Shown one piece after another: positions 1 to 13,176 of a stretch of DNA of 64,000 nucleotides (position 1 is the first letter of the stretch; every line of letters begins with the position of its first letter). Location of the stretch: contig NC_031478.1 of assembly GCF_000006565.2 (NCBI RefSeq), positions 3,119,127 through 3,183,126 on the forward strand, read 5' to 3'. The translations under genes and the position numbers were made by a program. This stretch comes from Toxoplasma gondii ME49. Lineage: Eukaryota; Apicomplexa; Conoidasida; Eucoccidiorida; Sarcocystidae. The notes beneath the pieces were generated by a model. It searched no databases and was not told the origin of the DNA. It saw nothing but the letters and a program-made list of their open reading frames with translations.

Positions 1-768
1 TTCGGTGATGGAACATCTTGGAACTGTTTTTGACTGCCAACCGACGACTTGCGTGTGGACATTTGGAAATGCAAAGATCCACGACGCAGACTTTGGGGAC
101 CAACGGGGAGTCCGAGACAGACCGAAGAGCAGAGGGGACTAAACATAATGCAGTGAGGAGATGCCGAAGGGAACAGGAAATCGGAAGTGACGTTGAACAG
201 GAATTCGGAACACCAAATGCGCTGGAACAGACAGAAGAAGAGAATGAACAAGTCTCTGTGTCAGCAGCCTCGCTCAGACGAGCAAGCGAGTGTATGCGCC
301 CTCGAGCGCTCCAGAAGCCACGAGAAACTGCCGCAAGGAAGCCTGCAAAAACAGCGAGGAGACAAAGATGAAATTCTCTTGAAAAAAGAATCGTTTCAAC
401 TTCTAGCCTAGTGCAGATGGAATAGGTTTGAATTGTGCTTCATTTGTGTGTTTAAAGGAGATGAATAAGAAGAACTGTCTTTCGACAGTGAAGTGAGGCA
501 AGCTACGACAACAACAACAGCCACGCTGTTTTCATCCAAACTGGATAGAGCGTCTTATCCACAAGTAACAAGAAGAACAAAACGCAAATGCCGTGAAAGG
601 GAGAAGTCACCGACTGTCCTACGCAGTCCAAAAGGCGGCGGCTTTTCGCCGCAATCACAGAGCACTTGGCGGTCTATCTTTTCCTCCAAGGGGAGCTGCA
701 TGCAGCTTTGCAGACGAGGAGTCTCGAATGCAGCAAACAGTAGGGAGAAAAAAACTTCGCGAGACCAT
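1..768. other. Downstream flank of CPSF160
   Basis: This probably holds the 3' UTR of CPSF160 and intergenic DNA. Small open frames on both strands show no recognisable domain, and no RNA gene or repeat was seen. Confidence 0.5.
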
Positions 769-1272
769 TCAGAGCAGTAGAGGCCCGAATCCGATACTCT
801 CCAGACTGAGTACGCGAAACGAAGGCGAACGAACCTCCCGAGGAAAAACGCATGCACTCTGCATTGTTTTCTCCAGTTCACGACGTCTTACCAGGGAGTC
901 GAACTGGGAAAAAGTACTTGACTCTGCTTCTTCAGCTTCCTCCACGAAAGCCTCCCTATGCGCCCCGGCGCTGGCGTCCGTGGGGACACTCGTCTCGCTC
1001 TTCGTCGCCGACTCTGCGGCCCGCCGCCTCCTTCGGCTTATATACGGGCACAAGAGGCCCGCGAGCACGGGGAGGGAGAGGAAGGGGAACACCTTCAACA
1101 GTGTGGTGTCGAGCATTCGTTTGCGGGCACCCAAGACTTGGTCGTCGGCGTCGGAGACGAGAGAAGAAGAACGAAAGTTCCACTTGGTCCAGACAGAGAC
1201 GTCTCCAACAGGCAGACGCCCCGCGGGGAGAAACAGACCCAGCGGCTCCGGCAGGTATTGCGCCATTCGATC
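769..1272 (-). CDS. CPSF1: CPSF160 last exon
   Basis: The acceptor is tgtttttccag. [14 protein letters not shown] and [19 protein letters not shown] match the human NALTTMLPHHAGLNP and VRNVLDGELLNRYLYLS helices that end CPSF1. About 70 further residues rich in Arg, Glu and Ser run to TGA (769-771) and have no family counterpart that I recognise. Confidence 0.75.
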   Translation of the reverse strand, partial: DRMAQYLPEPLGLFLPAGRLPVGDVSVWTKWNFRSSSLVSDADDQVLGARKRMLDTTLLKVFPFLSLPVLAGLLCPYISRRRRRAAESATKSETSVPTDASAGAHREAFVEEAEEAESSTFSQFDSLVRRRELEKTMQSACVFPREVRSPSFRVLSLESIGFGPLLL

Positions 1273-3195
1273 CTGGAAAAACATTGACAGACATGAGATG
1301 CACGGTGGAAGGAGAACAAGAAATTCGAGCAAAACGAAGTGTGGAGACCGACACCGAGACAACGACGAAACAGAAACGAGAAGGGCGTGAGAGCAAGCTG
1401 CGAGAGGCCAAGTAGACTTTGGGGGGCTGCGACGCGGTAAAAAATAGGGATGAAAGACGAAACGAGAAACGCAGAGACAAGAACGAAACGAGGCGCACGC
1501 GAACGACGCCAGCAGAAGGTCACGACAGGCACATGTCGCCTTTCTCACTTGCAGAGTTTGAAGGAAAGAATAACTGTCAGACGCGAGGAGGCGGAAGACG
1601 AGCGTGGAGCTGTCAGCAGCTTCTCCCAACTGGAAGCAAAGAAAAGAACATTTCAAAACGAGGTCGATTCGCGCGAAGAGGAGAGCCGTCCAGATGTTTC
1701 GAGGTGTACAAAGTGAGGAACGATGTCCACGACCGAGCTGAGGCTGCTTGAAACAAAGACAGAAGCGCCGGCTCGCAGACGAAAGCATTTCTCGGGGTCT
1801 CCTCGCTTGCCTCCTGTTTCCTCTGCTCGGTCTTCTTCTCTTCGGATCCTTTTTTCCTGAATCTGAGACTCGTCGAAGACAGACTTTTATCCAGTTGCAC
1901 CCGCCTGCGCTTTCTCGTCGAAACCTCAGGTCCCATGAGACTCTTTTATCCTGCACACCCGTTTCTTGCTGGAAAAAGTTCTTCTAAGGATGTCTCCCAC
2001 CGAATGGATGTTCACAGGACTAACGCAGTGTGACGACGAACCGACAGGTATCCTGAAAACCGCTATGCAGAAACGGAACCAACTTGGGCAGAGTCGACTC
2101 TCCAGCACACCGGTGCATCTCAGACACCCATTTCGAAGTGGAAACGACTTTCGCGGAATCCGTGGAAATCGAATCGAAGCCTACCGAAGCGACTGTCTCG
2201 GAGTCCACCACAAATTGCTGAAGCTTCACCACGCAGCCGGCGGCACAGCGGTCTTCTGCGTCGCACTGAAGAATCTGAGAGAAGTTGCAAGAATTCGCAA
2301 CGACACCGCGCAGATATGGAGACAAAGAGCACTCGCGGACGGACCAAAGGCGGATCGCGAACTGGGTGCTGAGAAACTCGACAAGCGAATCGAGAAACTG
2401 TCTGGCGCATGTGAAAACCAACTGCTTCGTTACACTTCATGTTCACCTGGCTCCGCGTAGGTGGTGAGGCATCGGGAGCAGAGGCTTTGGCAGAGACAAA
2501 CGAAACATGGCGGACTTGCGCAGTTTTCTCATCACGTATTTGGCTAATCGTTCCTATTTTCGATGTGCGAAACGGCACAGCCCAAAGTGACGGCAATCGC
2601 CTCCAGAGGAACGCCGACGTGATGGGGAGCACTCGACCGGATGCGAAAGCTCAGAACGGGCAGATGTATCGACGTCGCAGGAGGAGAAGGCGGCAAGAAA
2701 GAAGCGAAATGAAGAGCCAGCGATCCGAGAGAAAAAACACAAACGCTCCCACACACTGGTGCCGAACCTTCAGACTCCGCTCTCTCCAGAAGAAATGGAG
2801 ACAGGGGATGCTGAACTGTATATATACGGGTGCTCCTCAACCTGTCAAAGAAGGACATCGAGGCTCACGTACGTCGAGCTTCTCAAAGCCGGGAGAATTC
2901 TTGTCGGCGTTGTAGCAAAACAGTCTGACGTTCCCGTCGATGTCCGTCGCCAGCATTCCTGTGGAGAAAGGAACTCTCCAACGACATCTGCAACTTTCAA
3001 CTGAAACACACTGTTTCTCTGAACATGCTCATACATATCTCCTCCCCACGACGCCCTTGTCCGTGCATCGACACAGACATCGACATATCAGTTCTCATCG
3101 CGACGTAATCTACAAGAATCTACATAAACATCTGTATATTTCTGTGTGCATGAATGAGTCTCTATGCATCAACGTATATATATATATATATATGT

Positions 3196-3256
<61 letters not shown>

Positions 3257-4690
3257 GTCGCCTTTTCTGTATGAATAGGATAGGCGCATGCATACGATCT
3301 GGTGTACATGCGTGTAACGAGATCAGGACCCAGGCGTTTGCGTATGGAGAGGCACGTCCGCATCACCGATGACGGCGTCTAGGACTGTGCTGAAGACGTT
3401 TTAACATGTTCGCGTTTCGCGAGGCCTCAGGCCTCCGGTGGCGACTCGAGTGCAACTTTTCATTTCTTTCGTCCTTGTATCAAAACCTCGGATACACTGT
3501 TTCCCTTTCTCTCACCGAGGAGATTCTCGTAAGTGAGGAAGCTGCAAGCGACGACGGGCAAATTCGACTTGGGGAAAGTACGCGAAACTCGGATCATTTT
3601 CCGTGAGTCGGCTTCTGCGTGGTATTCCCACCTGCAGCAAAGAGAGGAGACTCTGGGTGTTCTTTTTCTCGGAAAAAAAGGCCTGCTTTCCTCCTTTCAA
3701 GCTCACGAGGAGTTGACAGCCGTTCGTCCTCTCCTCTACGTTCACAGCAGACAAAGCGATCGCTTCTCTTGCTCTTGACACAGCAAAGACGGTTCCCGAA
3801 CGCTCCGGTCGACGACTCGGCGTCGCGAGAAGGAGGAAAAGCGCAAGAAACGAGAAAAAAGCGAAGAACGGCGAGTTCTCTTCTTTTGTGGAAAACCGTT
3901 CTCTCCACACCTCTGTGTCGGGTTTGCTCTCCTTTTCTCGGGAGCGCGTGGCTTGACGTCCGACCCAGAAGCAGACTACCTGAGTGGACGCCATGTTTGT
4001 TCGGCGCGAGCGAAAAGGGAGGTTTATCAAATACGCTGAAGAGCACTCAACGCCTGTGGCGGCGGCCCAGGAAACAGAGAAGAGCAACGCGGAGCGAGAA
4101 GTCGGACTCGACAGGCAGACTCCCCAAAATGTCTCCGAGAGAGAAAGACAAACGTACGCTCGCTTCCACGGAAGGCTGTGCTCCAGACTTCGTCCAAGGT
4201 TCTGAGAAACCTTCACCGAGACTGCACCCATCGACGAGGTCGACGCGCGCGATACGAGTTTCGGAACAAAGGGCACTGCACAGCTCAGAGGAAGAGACTG
4301 ATTGTCCTCAAACGCTCATGCAGAGCGGCGACCGTGTGCTCGACGCGGACGCGATTCACTAGAGAAAGGCGCTTTGCAACCTCATTGCTTCTGGAAAGCG
4401 ACGCATGCAAAGGAAGCGGGCACCATGCGGGGGAACCAATCTTGACTTACGAGACGAGATTCAGACCCTTGAGGGCATCGCCGAGGAGAAAGAAGTTTCG
4501 GATATTTGCGACAGAAGTCACACAGACAGAGGCGTCGCTGAAGGCGCCCCGCAAGAACTTGCTGCCTTCCATTTCCTAGAGAAAACAGAACACCGTTGGG
4601 CAGATCCGACCCGGCGCACGAATGACCGCACCGATACTCAGAGAGCACTCTGCCTGACCGAGACGCGCAGTCCAGCAGTTGATAGCCTAT

Positions 4691-4730
<40 letters not shown>

Positions 4731-4985
4731 TTTTCGATCCCCTGTTGAACATTTTTCAACATGCATACAAAAACAATGTGCAGAGACATACATCGAGGTG
4801 TACAAATAAATGGACTTAGGCATCCAAGTGACGAAGACTACGTACGTTTACATCTGCGAACACTTGCACCAAGTTCCCAGGCTCCCATGCAAAAACGAAA
4901 ATCTTTCGAATCCCAATCCATCTTCACAGACAAATTCCTGGAGTCGACCCACACATCCACGTACACGTCCACATATACGTTCAGA

Positions 4986-5017
<32 letters not shown>

Positions 5018-8000
5018 CAGACATAAACATATAAATATATATACATATATATATATATATAGATTGATATTGGTCACTCTGGATAGACGGGTGTCAAAAG
5101 ACGTAGATGAATATAGACAGGTAGGTAGATAGATACGGGCATAGACAGACAGAGCTAGATATAGAGACCCCGATAAATAGCTGTAGGTCGATGCACATAG
5201 GTAGGTAGATGTATATGGATAGAAATAGAGACGTCGACGGATGAGTAGACAGATAGATAGATAGAGAAGGAGAGACACAGCGAGGCAGATATTAATACAT
5301 CTTGACAGATCCATACGGATACATACAGATAGATATAGATAGATCGAGCGACAAAGGGAGATGAGGCGAAACAATAAGAGGAGTCTTCATGCATTTATAT
5401 ATATATATATATATGATTACATCGGTTGAGATGTAGGAACGAGTAGATTAAGAAGGCGTGAAGAGGGACAAGAATGGATGAAACATTTCGGTACGTACGT
5501 GGACGAAGAGCCTCGGTCCGACAGAGTGGACAACGTAGCTCCGTTCTGCAGGTGAAGAGAAGAAACTTCCAACGACAGTGACTGGTCCGTTGAGCACGAT
5601 GTCCGCGAACAATTCGAGGCGCTCCGGAGTCCCGAACTCGGCCTGAACGGTTAGACACAACTTCAAGATGTCCATCGTCGTCAACACAGTGGGCGCATGC
5701 ACATACATATGTCTGCATATGCATGCAAACACCCAAACAAAAATGTACATCGAGGTGAATGGGGGCACAAGAGACGACACGGTGTGGTGAACTACGAACG
5801 CAAACTTAAGGGCAACCAAAAACGTTCGCACTCCATCTCTCCCTCACAATTCGATTCCTCTTGCTACGCCGCTCTTCCTGTGCTTTTCTTCTTGTCGCGT
5901 CCAGCGATCTTTCTGAGTCCCCACTGCGGGTGAATGACCTTATGCAGGGAAGAGGACAGGGGCACAGTTATTCTGGATGAGAAGCACCGATGGTTTCTAT
6001 CTGTTCGGCTGCTCAGAAAAAAGCTGTGCAGTTCACATAAAATACGTGTATGTTTTTCTGGGGATGCATTTGCCGGTAGACAGCTGTGCGGGTGGTCGGC
6101 TGGGCGACGCTTCACCTCGCACAGGAGTCTTTGCAGAACGGCTGTCGAACGGACCTCTTCTGTCGGGGCGTCGCCTGCGTTTCCAGCCGGCACAACTCGC
6201 AAAGAAGACTCGGGAAGCTTGAAAAGATAAACGCGGCCGCCGCACTCGACGTTCTCAGACAGAGGCACCCCCACACCCGCGGCGAGATGCTCGACCCCAT
6301 CCAAAACGACGAAGGAGAGACTGAGAACTTCTTCGCAAGTCCTCAGCGTGTATGTCCTGCAAGAAGAAAGCGAAGCGGAAGGCCAGGAGACGATCGGCGT
6401 TCTGCAGATGTACACTTTTTCCACAAGGTTTTGTGGAGTTTAATAGCACGTCGAAGTGCAAGGATGTTTCGAAGTCTGGAAAGAAATGCAACGCCTGTAA
6501 CATATGTTTCGGATATATTCTTTTTTCTCCAGTTTGGGTGCTCATAAAAAAGTAGAAAAAAAGAGTGAGAGCAGTTGATTCTCAAAAGGTCGCCATTCGA
6601 AACGCATTTCACATCCATTTTTCCAATCGAGCAGTTTCTTCCTATCTTTTTCCAAAACAAAATCCATCGTCTCCTCATCTGTGCACGCTGAGCACCAGCA
6701 GTTCCAACGGGGCAGACTCGTAGCCATTATAGACAAGTACAGCATTCACAGTTTGCGAAAGAGATGAATGGACTAGACTCAGATTTCTCCTGCGAAACTA
6801 TCCACCCGACCATCACGGCATTCACATTCTAGCAGCTACAAGTGGATGGACATATATGAAGCCGCGCATGTGTATTCCGTATGTCTGCATACGGTGAAAG
6901 GACCGGCATGACAGCTCCTTGTCAAAAGGTCCTTTCTTCCTTTATTCGGAAGATGCACAGCTGCTCACGCGAAGATTCACCGGCACAGATGTAAACGCAG
7001 GTTTCATCGATTTTGAATGTGTTGTACTTCACGTTGAAGAACGCGAAAACGCTCTCTGTTCGCGCGCGTCCGAAGAACCTTTCGCTCGTCCCCTTCTCCC
7101 TTTGGAGCGACTTCCCACTCGCGTACCCAACAGGCCTGTGCAGGTCGAATTCGTGGTAGAGTCGAACCTCGTACAGCTTCCCCAGTTTCCCTGCCGCCTC
7201 CACGCGTTTGTCTGTGCATGCAACGAGGTACGGATTTGGAGCGATTTCGTCTTGACTGTCATCTGCGCGCAAGTCCTCGCCGCGCTTCCGCCGGCCCTCG
7301 AGCTCCAGCTGCTCCAGCTGCAGGGCGTTGCGCTCTGCCAAGCACTCGGCGACCATTGGGTTCTCCTCCACATCGTGCCAGCCTGCAACCGCGAACAGCC
7401 GGCCGCGAGGCGGCGCCGAGGAAGCGAGAGCGGACCGCAGAAGCGTCGAAATGTCCGAGGGGAAGCGCAGCACAGCAGAAGGCCCCTGGGGACTGTGGGG
7501 CGTCTTGACACGGACGTCCAACGGCCGCGCGAAAGGCGAGCTTTGAGGTTTCCGGCCGGTCGACGGATGCAGGTAAGATCCGCCGGCAGAGACACACACC
7601 CGGCAGGGACTGAAGTGTACTGGTACCGTGAGACACGGCCAGGGAGCGCGCAGCTCGACCTGCGCGCAGGGCGACCCCGTTGAGGCGGCAGCCAGGAAGT
7701 CCAAAGTCGGAGAGAAGAGCAACTCCGAGAGCTCCAGGCAAGACTCGCTGGTCAAAGAGAAGAAGCTGGAGACGGCGGAAAACGAAACAGCAAGGGACAG
7801 GCACGATGATTGCGCTGTGGTGACAAGGAACGCGCGTCGTGAGGCCGCACACAGTTGGTGGCTGGCGCATGTCGCCTCTACAAAGGCTCAGCGGGTGTCA
7901 GAGAGAGATCGTCTGGGGTGCAGAAAAGAACTTTTTAGTCCCCAGGGTTTGCGGCAACGCCTCAAGCAGTGGAGGCGAAGCAGGAAGACACCAGGCAGGG

Positions 8001-8551
8001 GCAGATGGTTGCGAATGTGGACGAGCGAGAGCGTGGAGGAAGAAGGAGCACACGAAAGAAAACAGAGAATAAAAATCGAGAGAACAGCCTCCAGTGTGAG
8101 CGTGCAGATGCAGCTGGGGTTCTAGCGAAGAAGTTGGAAACGTAAAAAAGTCATGGACCGGCTGAACAGACGAAGAGTTGCATGCAGAGAATGTGCACGC
8201 GGACTGAGACATCGCGAGGCAGAGCTTGACTTCCTCAAAAGAAGCAGCTTGTTTTCAAAGGACGAACTGGACGCATAGTGTCTCGAAGCCATAAAGACCG
8301 GTCGAGCAGACATCTCCCGTCTCGACGCGCAGCGCAAAACACCGGGGAAATGTGCAGAGAGAGAAATCTCGATAAGCATAGAGGAATCATGAGTGAGCGT
8401 GTGTAGAGCAAGAGAAACGCGTAGGCCTTCTTTCACGTCGACATATACATATGTGTATGTATGCACATGCGGGCATAAGTGAATCTTTTATCTCTGTAAA
8501 GACGCGCGTGTAAACTTGTATATATTTAGAAAGATATATATATATATATAT

Positions 8552-8590
<39 letters not shown>

Positions 8591-11500
8591 TAGATATATA
8601 TAGATATATACGTCAACTGGTCGTAGGAGAGAGATTGAATCTTACCTTTCTGGAGAGGCTTCATTGTTGAAGGGGGCGACGGCGATCACATCCCGGCGTG
8701 CATGGGGGTGAACGAAGAGTTCGTTTCGTTCGCTGAAGATCCACAAGACTGGCGGGCCTTGAGTCTCTTCGAAGGCCTCTGCATGCGCGTCTCCGAGTCC
8801 CGGCTTCGAGCGACAGGGCGGTACGATGAAGGCGCCGCTCCCAGAGCCACGGATGCCCTCAAAGGGGACAACAGCCCCCGAAGAGAACTGGGACTCGGCC
8901 AGCGCGGCGCCAGTCCCGCGGTCAGCCCGAGCGAGCGCAGAGAGCGGAGACGCTTGCAGAGACGCCTGAGGAGAAGACTGTAGAGGAGACAGGTCAGAAA
9001 AGGCCGGAGGAAGGTGACTGGGAATGGGGTCTGCGACATCGTGGACAACAAGAGAGAACCGGAAAGGGAATCGCGGGTGGGCTTCGGGGAAGCAGTGTTC
9101 GAGACCTGGAGACACCCCTGGGGTCCCAGCTGTTTTTGACGAAGGAACGCGCACAGAGTCCTGCTTCTTCGCGTCCACAGCCTGCCCGAGAGAGAACGAA
9201 AAGGCGCGATAGATGAGCACCGGCCTCCCTGTGATGAAGACGACGAGCGTCGGGCCATGGTCCTCGTCTGTGCGCTCCCCATGTTCGCCGCGAGGGCTCA
9301 AGTCTACCAACTCCGCCCCCAGGACTTCCTCGATGCAGTCGGAGAGTAACAGCGGCGAGGTCCATAAGCTCTCTGTAGCTTCGGTCTCTTTGCCGGGCGC
9401 CTCCCCGCCGGAGCAATGTCTCTTCGGGGCGCGCTCCCCTTCTTCGTGATAGGCGCAGCCGTCAGGGGGACTGGCCTCCGCGTCCCTCAACTCTTCCATC
9501 GCGGCGTCTCGAGGAAGAGTCTCTGTCTCCTCGGAGGCCTCTGCCTTCACCTGTCGGCCCTGGGGCTGCCACGCGGTCTCCGGCGCCCCCGCGAGAGCCC
9601 TGCGAAAGGAGACACGACCGCGGTGGAGCGCGGCGACGGAGCCTTGGGCTCTGTCTGGCCGCGGATCCGCAGAGGGCGAGGAGAGAGCGCGCGCGGCATC
9701 TGAGCAGGCCTCGCGAACCTGGCGGGAGACACCCAAGCCCTTGGATCCACAAGGCAGGCCGACGTTTCTCAAAATCGGCGGCACCAAAAGCAAGTCCGTG
9801 GAGTAGAAGAGAACAGACATCGAGAATAGGTCAACGATCTGCAGCACCTGCATGCCCTGTTGCAGGGTCACTGCGCACAAGAGAACTGTTCCATTTTTCG
9901 ACGTGCCTGGCTGCCGACTCGCGCGCCCCAGGCTCGATGTCAGCGAGTGTCTCGGTTTCGGATTCCCGCCATGCTCTCCCGCGAGCTTCTCAGTGTCTGC
10001 GCCTGTCTCGGGCGGCTGGCCACCGCATGCGCGTTCCGTCTTCTCGTCCTTCACGGCTTCCTCGCCTCGCGCCGCGCATGCAGACATCCGCTGAAAGGGG
10101 AACAGTTGGAGAGACTTCACCTTGGCGCGGCGCAGCGAGACCGGGAGAAGCTTGGCGGGCACCCGAGGAAGCAGCCTGTCGATTTCTGGCCGAGAAGAAA
10201 GCAACGGCTCCGCGGCAGAGAAAGACAAGTTCGTTCTCTCCTGCTCGTCCAGACCCTCCAGCAGCGCCTGCTGCTGCTGATGGTCGCTGTAGACTTGCAG
10301 AAGTTCTTCGCACAGATTCGCGGCAACAGAACGCTTTAAGCGCCAGAGGGAAAACCGGAACTCCGAGTCGAGCGCAACAACGAACGGTTCACACACCCGC
10401 GCCTGAATTGCGGTGACTCTTGAAGTGGCGGAAGGGGCAACAGCAGCGACACCCGGTCTCTGCGAGCCTTCACCTGCCAAGCCACTCGCCTTCGGCACCT
10501 CTGGCTCGAGCCCAAGGTCGTTGGAGGCCCGTTCCTCCGCGGGAGATTGCATGTCGCTCTCCGAGACGCCCCAGGAAGCCGCAGGGAGCGCCCCGATGAG
10601 GAGCGAAGGCATGAGGCCGGCGACAACGCGCATCTCGTCTGTCGCCACTTGAAACACGAGCAGGCCGTCACACATTGTTCCGCACCCCACAGTCGCCTTG
10701 GCGAGGCAAAAGGCGGTTTGCGGCGACCCCGAGAGAGTCAGGGGACTTCGGGGATTCTCCCTGACCCGTGGGAGGCCCGGCGTTTGAAAGATTTCGAGCT
10801 CCCCTTCGTCGGGGGCGCGTTCTTCTTCTCGGAGGAACTTGGGCGAGATCTGGCAGACGACGGTTCGCCCGGGGTGTCTCCGATCCTGGGGGTTCGAGGT
10901 CGCAAGCAGTAGGCGGTGCTTCGGAACGCCGGGACCTCTTGACCCGCGCCTCCGCCCCCACCGCGGATGCTCGTCCCCGCCCTCGCCCGCGTCCCGCGTG
11001 GGGCGCGACCGGAGCGGGAAGGCCTCCAGAGCCCAGAGCGCCCCGAGAGGGGCGAGGTGATCGCTGCGGAGACTCGCGGCCAGCTTGGAGACACTGGGGA
11101 CAGCTCGCTGAGAAAAGACGATCCGGCCGAACTGGCGCAGGCCCAGAGCAGCTAGCCAGGTCGTGCTGCCCCAAGTGCTCAGAAGACCTGCTGCGGATTG
11201 GAAACACGGAGAAGAAGCGGCGACCTGCCCCGAGGAAGAAGCCGCTGGGGGCGGAGGCGGGGGTGGGGGCGGAGGAGGGATCCCGTTCTCCGACGCCGGC
11301 TTCGCGGTCGGTGCAGGCAGGGACGGGTACGATGTTTGGGGCGAGGGAGCCGCAAGAAGGGCCTCAAAGGAAATGTGGGGTGGGAACTCGGCAAAGTCCC
11401 GAACTGCGCCACTCCGCGGCATGCAGAGAACGTCCACGAGGACGACATTGAAGGACGGAAGGACCCACGGGCCGTCGCGGCCCGCCTCCGCCCCCAGGGA

Positions 11501-13132
11501 CTCGGCGAGGGCCAGATCGACATCCCCCTGGACCGGAGACCCTGTCCACGTCGACGGTGTCTGCTGTCCCTGTGGGGTTGTGGGGCGCAGCATGCAGAGC
11601 CACCTGAGAAACCGACCAGGATTTCTCGGCGCGGTCGTCGAGTCCGTCTCACACGCCCCTGGAGACAGGCGATTGGCCAACGCCGCAGAGACCCCATGGT
11701 CGGGGAGACACAGAGACCCTTCCAGAGCCCCAGACGGCGGCATGTTGTCACCCTCATCTCTCAAACGCCACCTTTCACTCTCTTCTTCGAGACGAAGAAT
11801 GGGGGCCTCCTGCCGAGCCAGCTGAAGGTCGCCGCGGGGGTCGACCTCCAGGAGTTCCTTCCCGTCCAAAGTGAACAGCTGCCGGCCTGTCTCCTCTTCC
11901 GGGTCTTCGACACCCCGCGCACCAAGGGATTTGCGGGTCGAAGCCCCCAGCAGCGTCCACCCGGCCCCGACCGAGAAGCCCCGCGTCTCCACCTGAGGTT
12001 CCTCGCTCGCGCGTCTCCATACCACGCGCCCAGCGCTGTCGTCGAAGCGACGCAAGTAGAGAGAGAAGGGTGAGACTTGCGAGGGCGGCCGCGTTGTCTC
12101 CAAGCTCGTTGGAGAAAACACCAAAAGTGATAGACCCGATGCTGCCTGCGAGCAGCCCCCCAGGGCCACTGCGAACCCCGGAGACACTGGAGACCCTGGA
12201 GACACTGGCGAGGACGGAGCCGGTGCGAGCGCGGGGGCGAGCGAAGAGAGAGATGCAGGAGACAGATAGCACGACGCAACTGTCTGAGACGGGAAGACGT
12301 CCAGCAGAGAGGGCGAAAAAGCCGGAGGAGGAAGCCGCGATGGCGAAGGCAGAGAAATCAAAGGAGAACTCCAAAAAATATCTGTCACTCCTACACTCGG
12401 CGTCGGAGACACCTGGACAAAACAGACGCGAAAAACATCAACAGATAAATATATGTACAGAACTGGGGAGAACGAAAAAAAGAAATGCGCACACAGCGAC
12501 GAAGACGTAAAGAGCGAAAACGTAGAAAGAAATGAGAGAAAATACGAAAAACAAAGACACAGAATGACACAGCGACAACAGGGAGACATGTTGCCGTTTC
12601 GCGGTGCGCGTTTGGTCGGACGAGGTGAATCGTGGCTGTGCATGAACAAACGTAGGAGGCCCTTGAAGCCCCTTGACCACAGCTGCAGACCCAAGTCTTT
12701 GTATTCATAGCAAACCAAGCAGACATGTATAAAGCCGAAACGTAGGTCTTACAGCTACTCAGAGACATGGACAAGCAGTCGTGAAGACGGCAAAAAAACG
12801 GAAGAAAGACATCGAAGACAAGCGAATGCACAGGAGAGGCCAGCAGACACACAGAGACCCAGGACATGGAGCCTGCAGCTGTGTGTGTTCTGAGGCATTT
12901 TCTTCGCATCCATAACTGCCACCCCACATTCAGCTCCCATGCTCTCTTTCAGACTTTTAGCAGGAAACCAAGTGCACGGATGTTCATCTAGCTCCCTCCA
13001 TCCCCGCCGGATCTACCCTCTCCGGGCCCTTACGCAAAGCGACAGACATGTACACATCTATCAATATATATATGTATATATATATATACATATGCACAAG
13101 CACAATCATACGCGCAAATACGGAACTTCTAT

Positions 13133-13176
<44 letters not shown>

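Noticed and set aside
769..1272. The last CPSF160 exon as a separate small membrane protein
   Set aside because: [17 protein letters not shown] looks like a membrane segment, but the exon joins in phase to the previous one and aligns with the C-terminal helices of CPSF1.
3154..3372. Open frames with Tyr-Ile repeats over TA tracts (also near 4700, 13150, 37300 and 42400)
   Set aside because: The repeats YIYIYI are translations of (TA)n microsatellites inside introns or flanking DNA.
10768..12073. Long plus-strand open frames opposite CPSF160 exon 3
   Set aside because: They are antisense to a conserved coding exon; GC-rich codons on the minus strand leave few stops on the plus strand. Their translations are Arg/Pro-rich with no domain.
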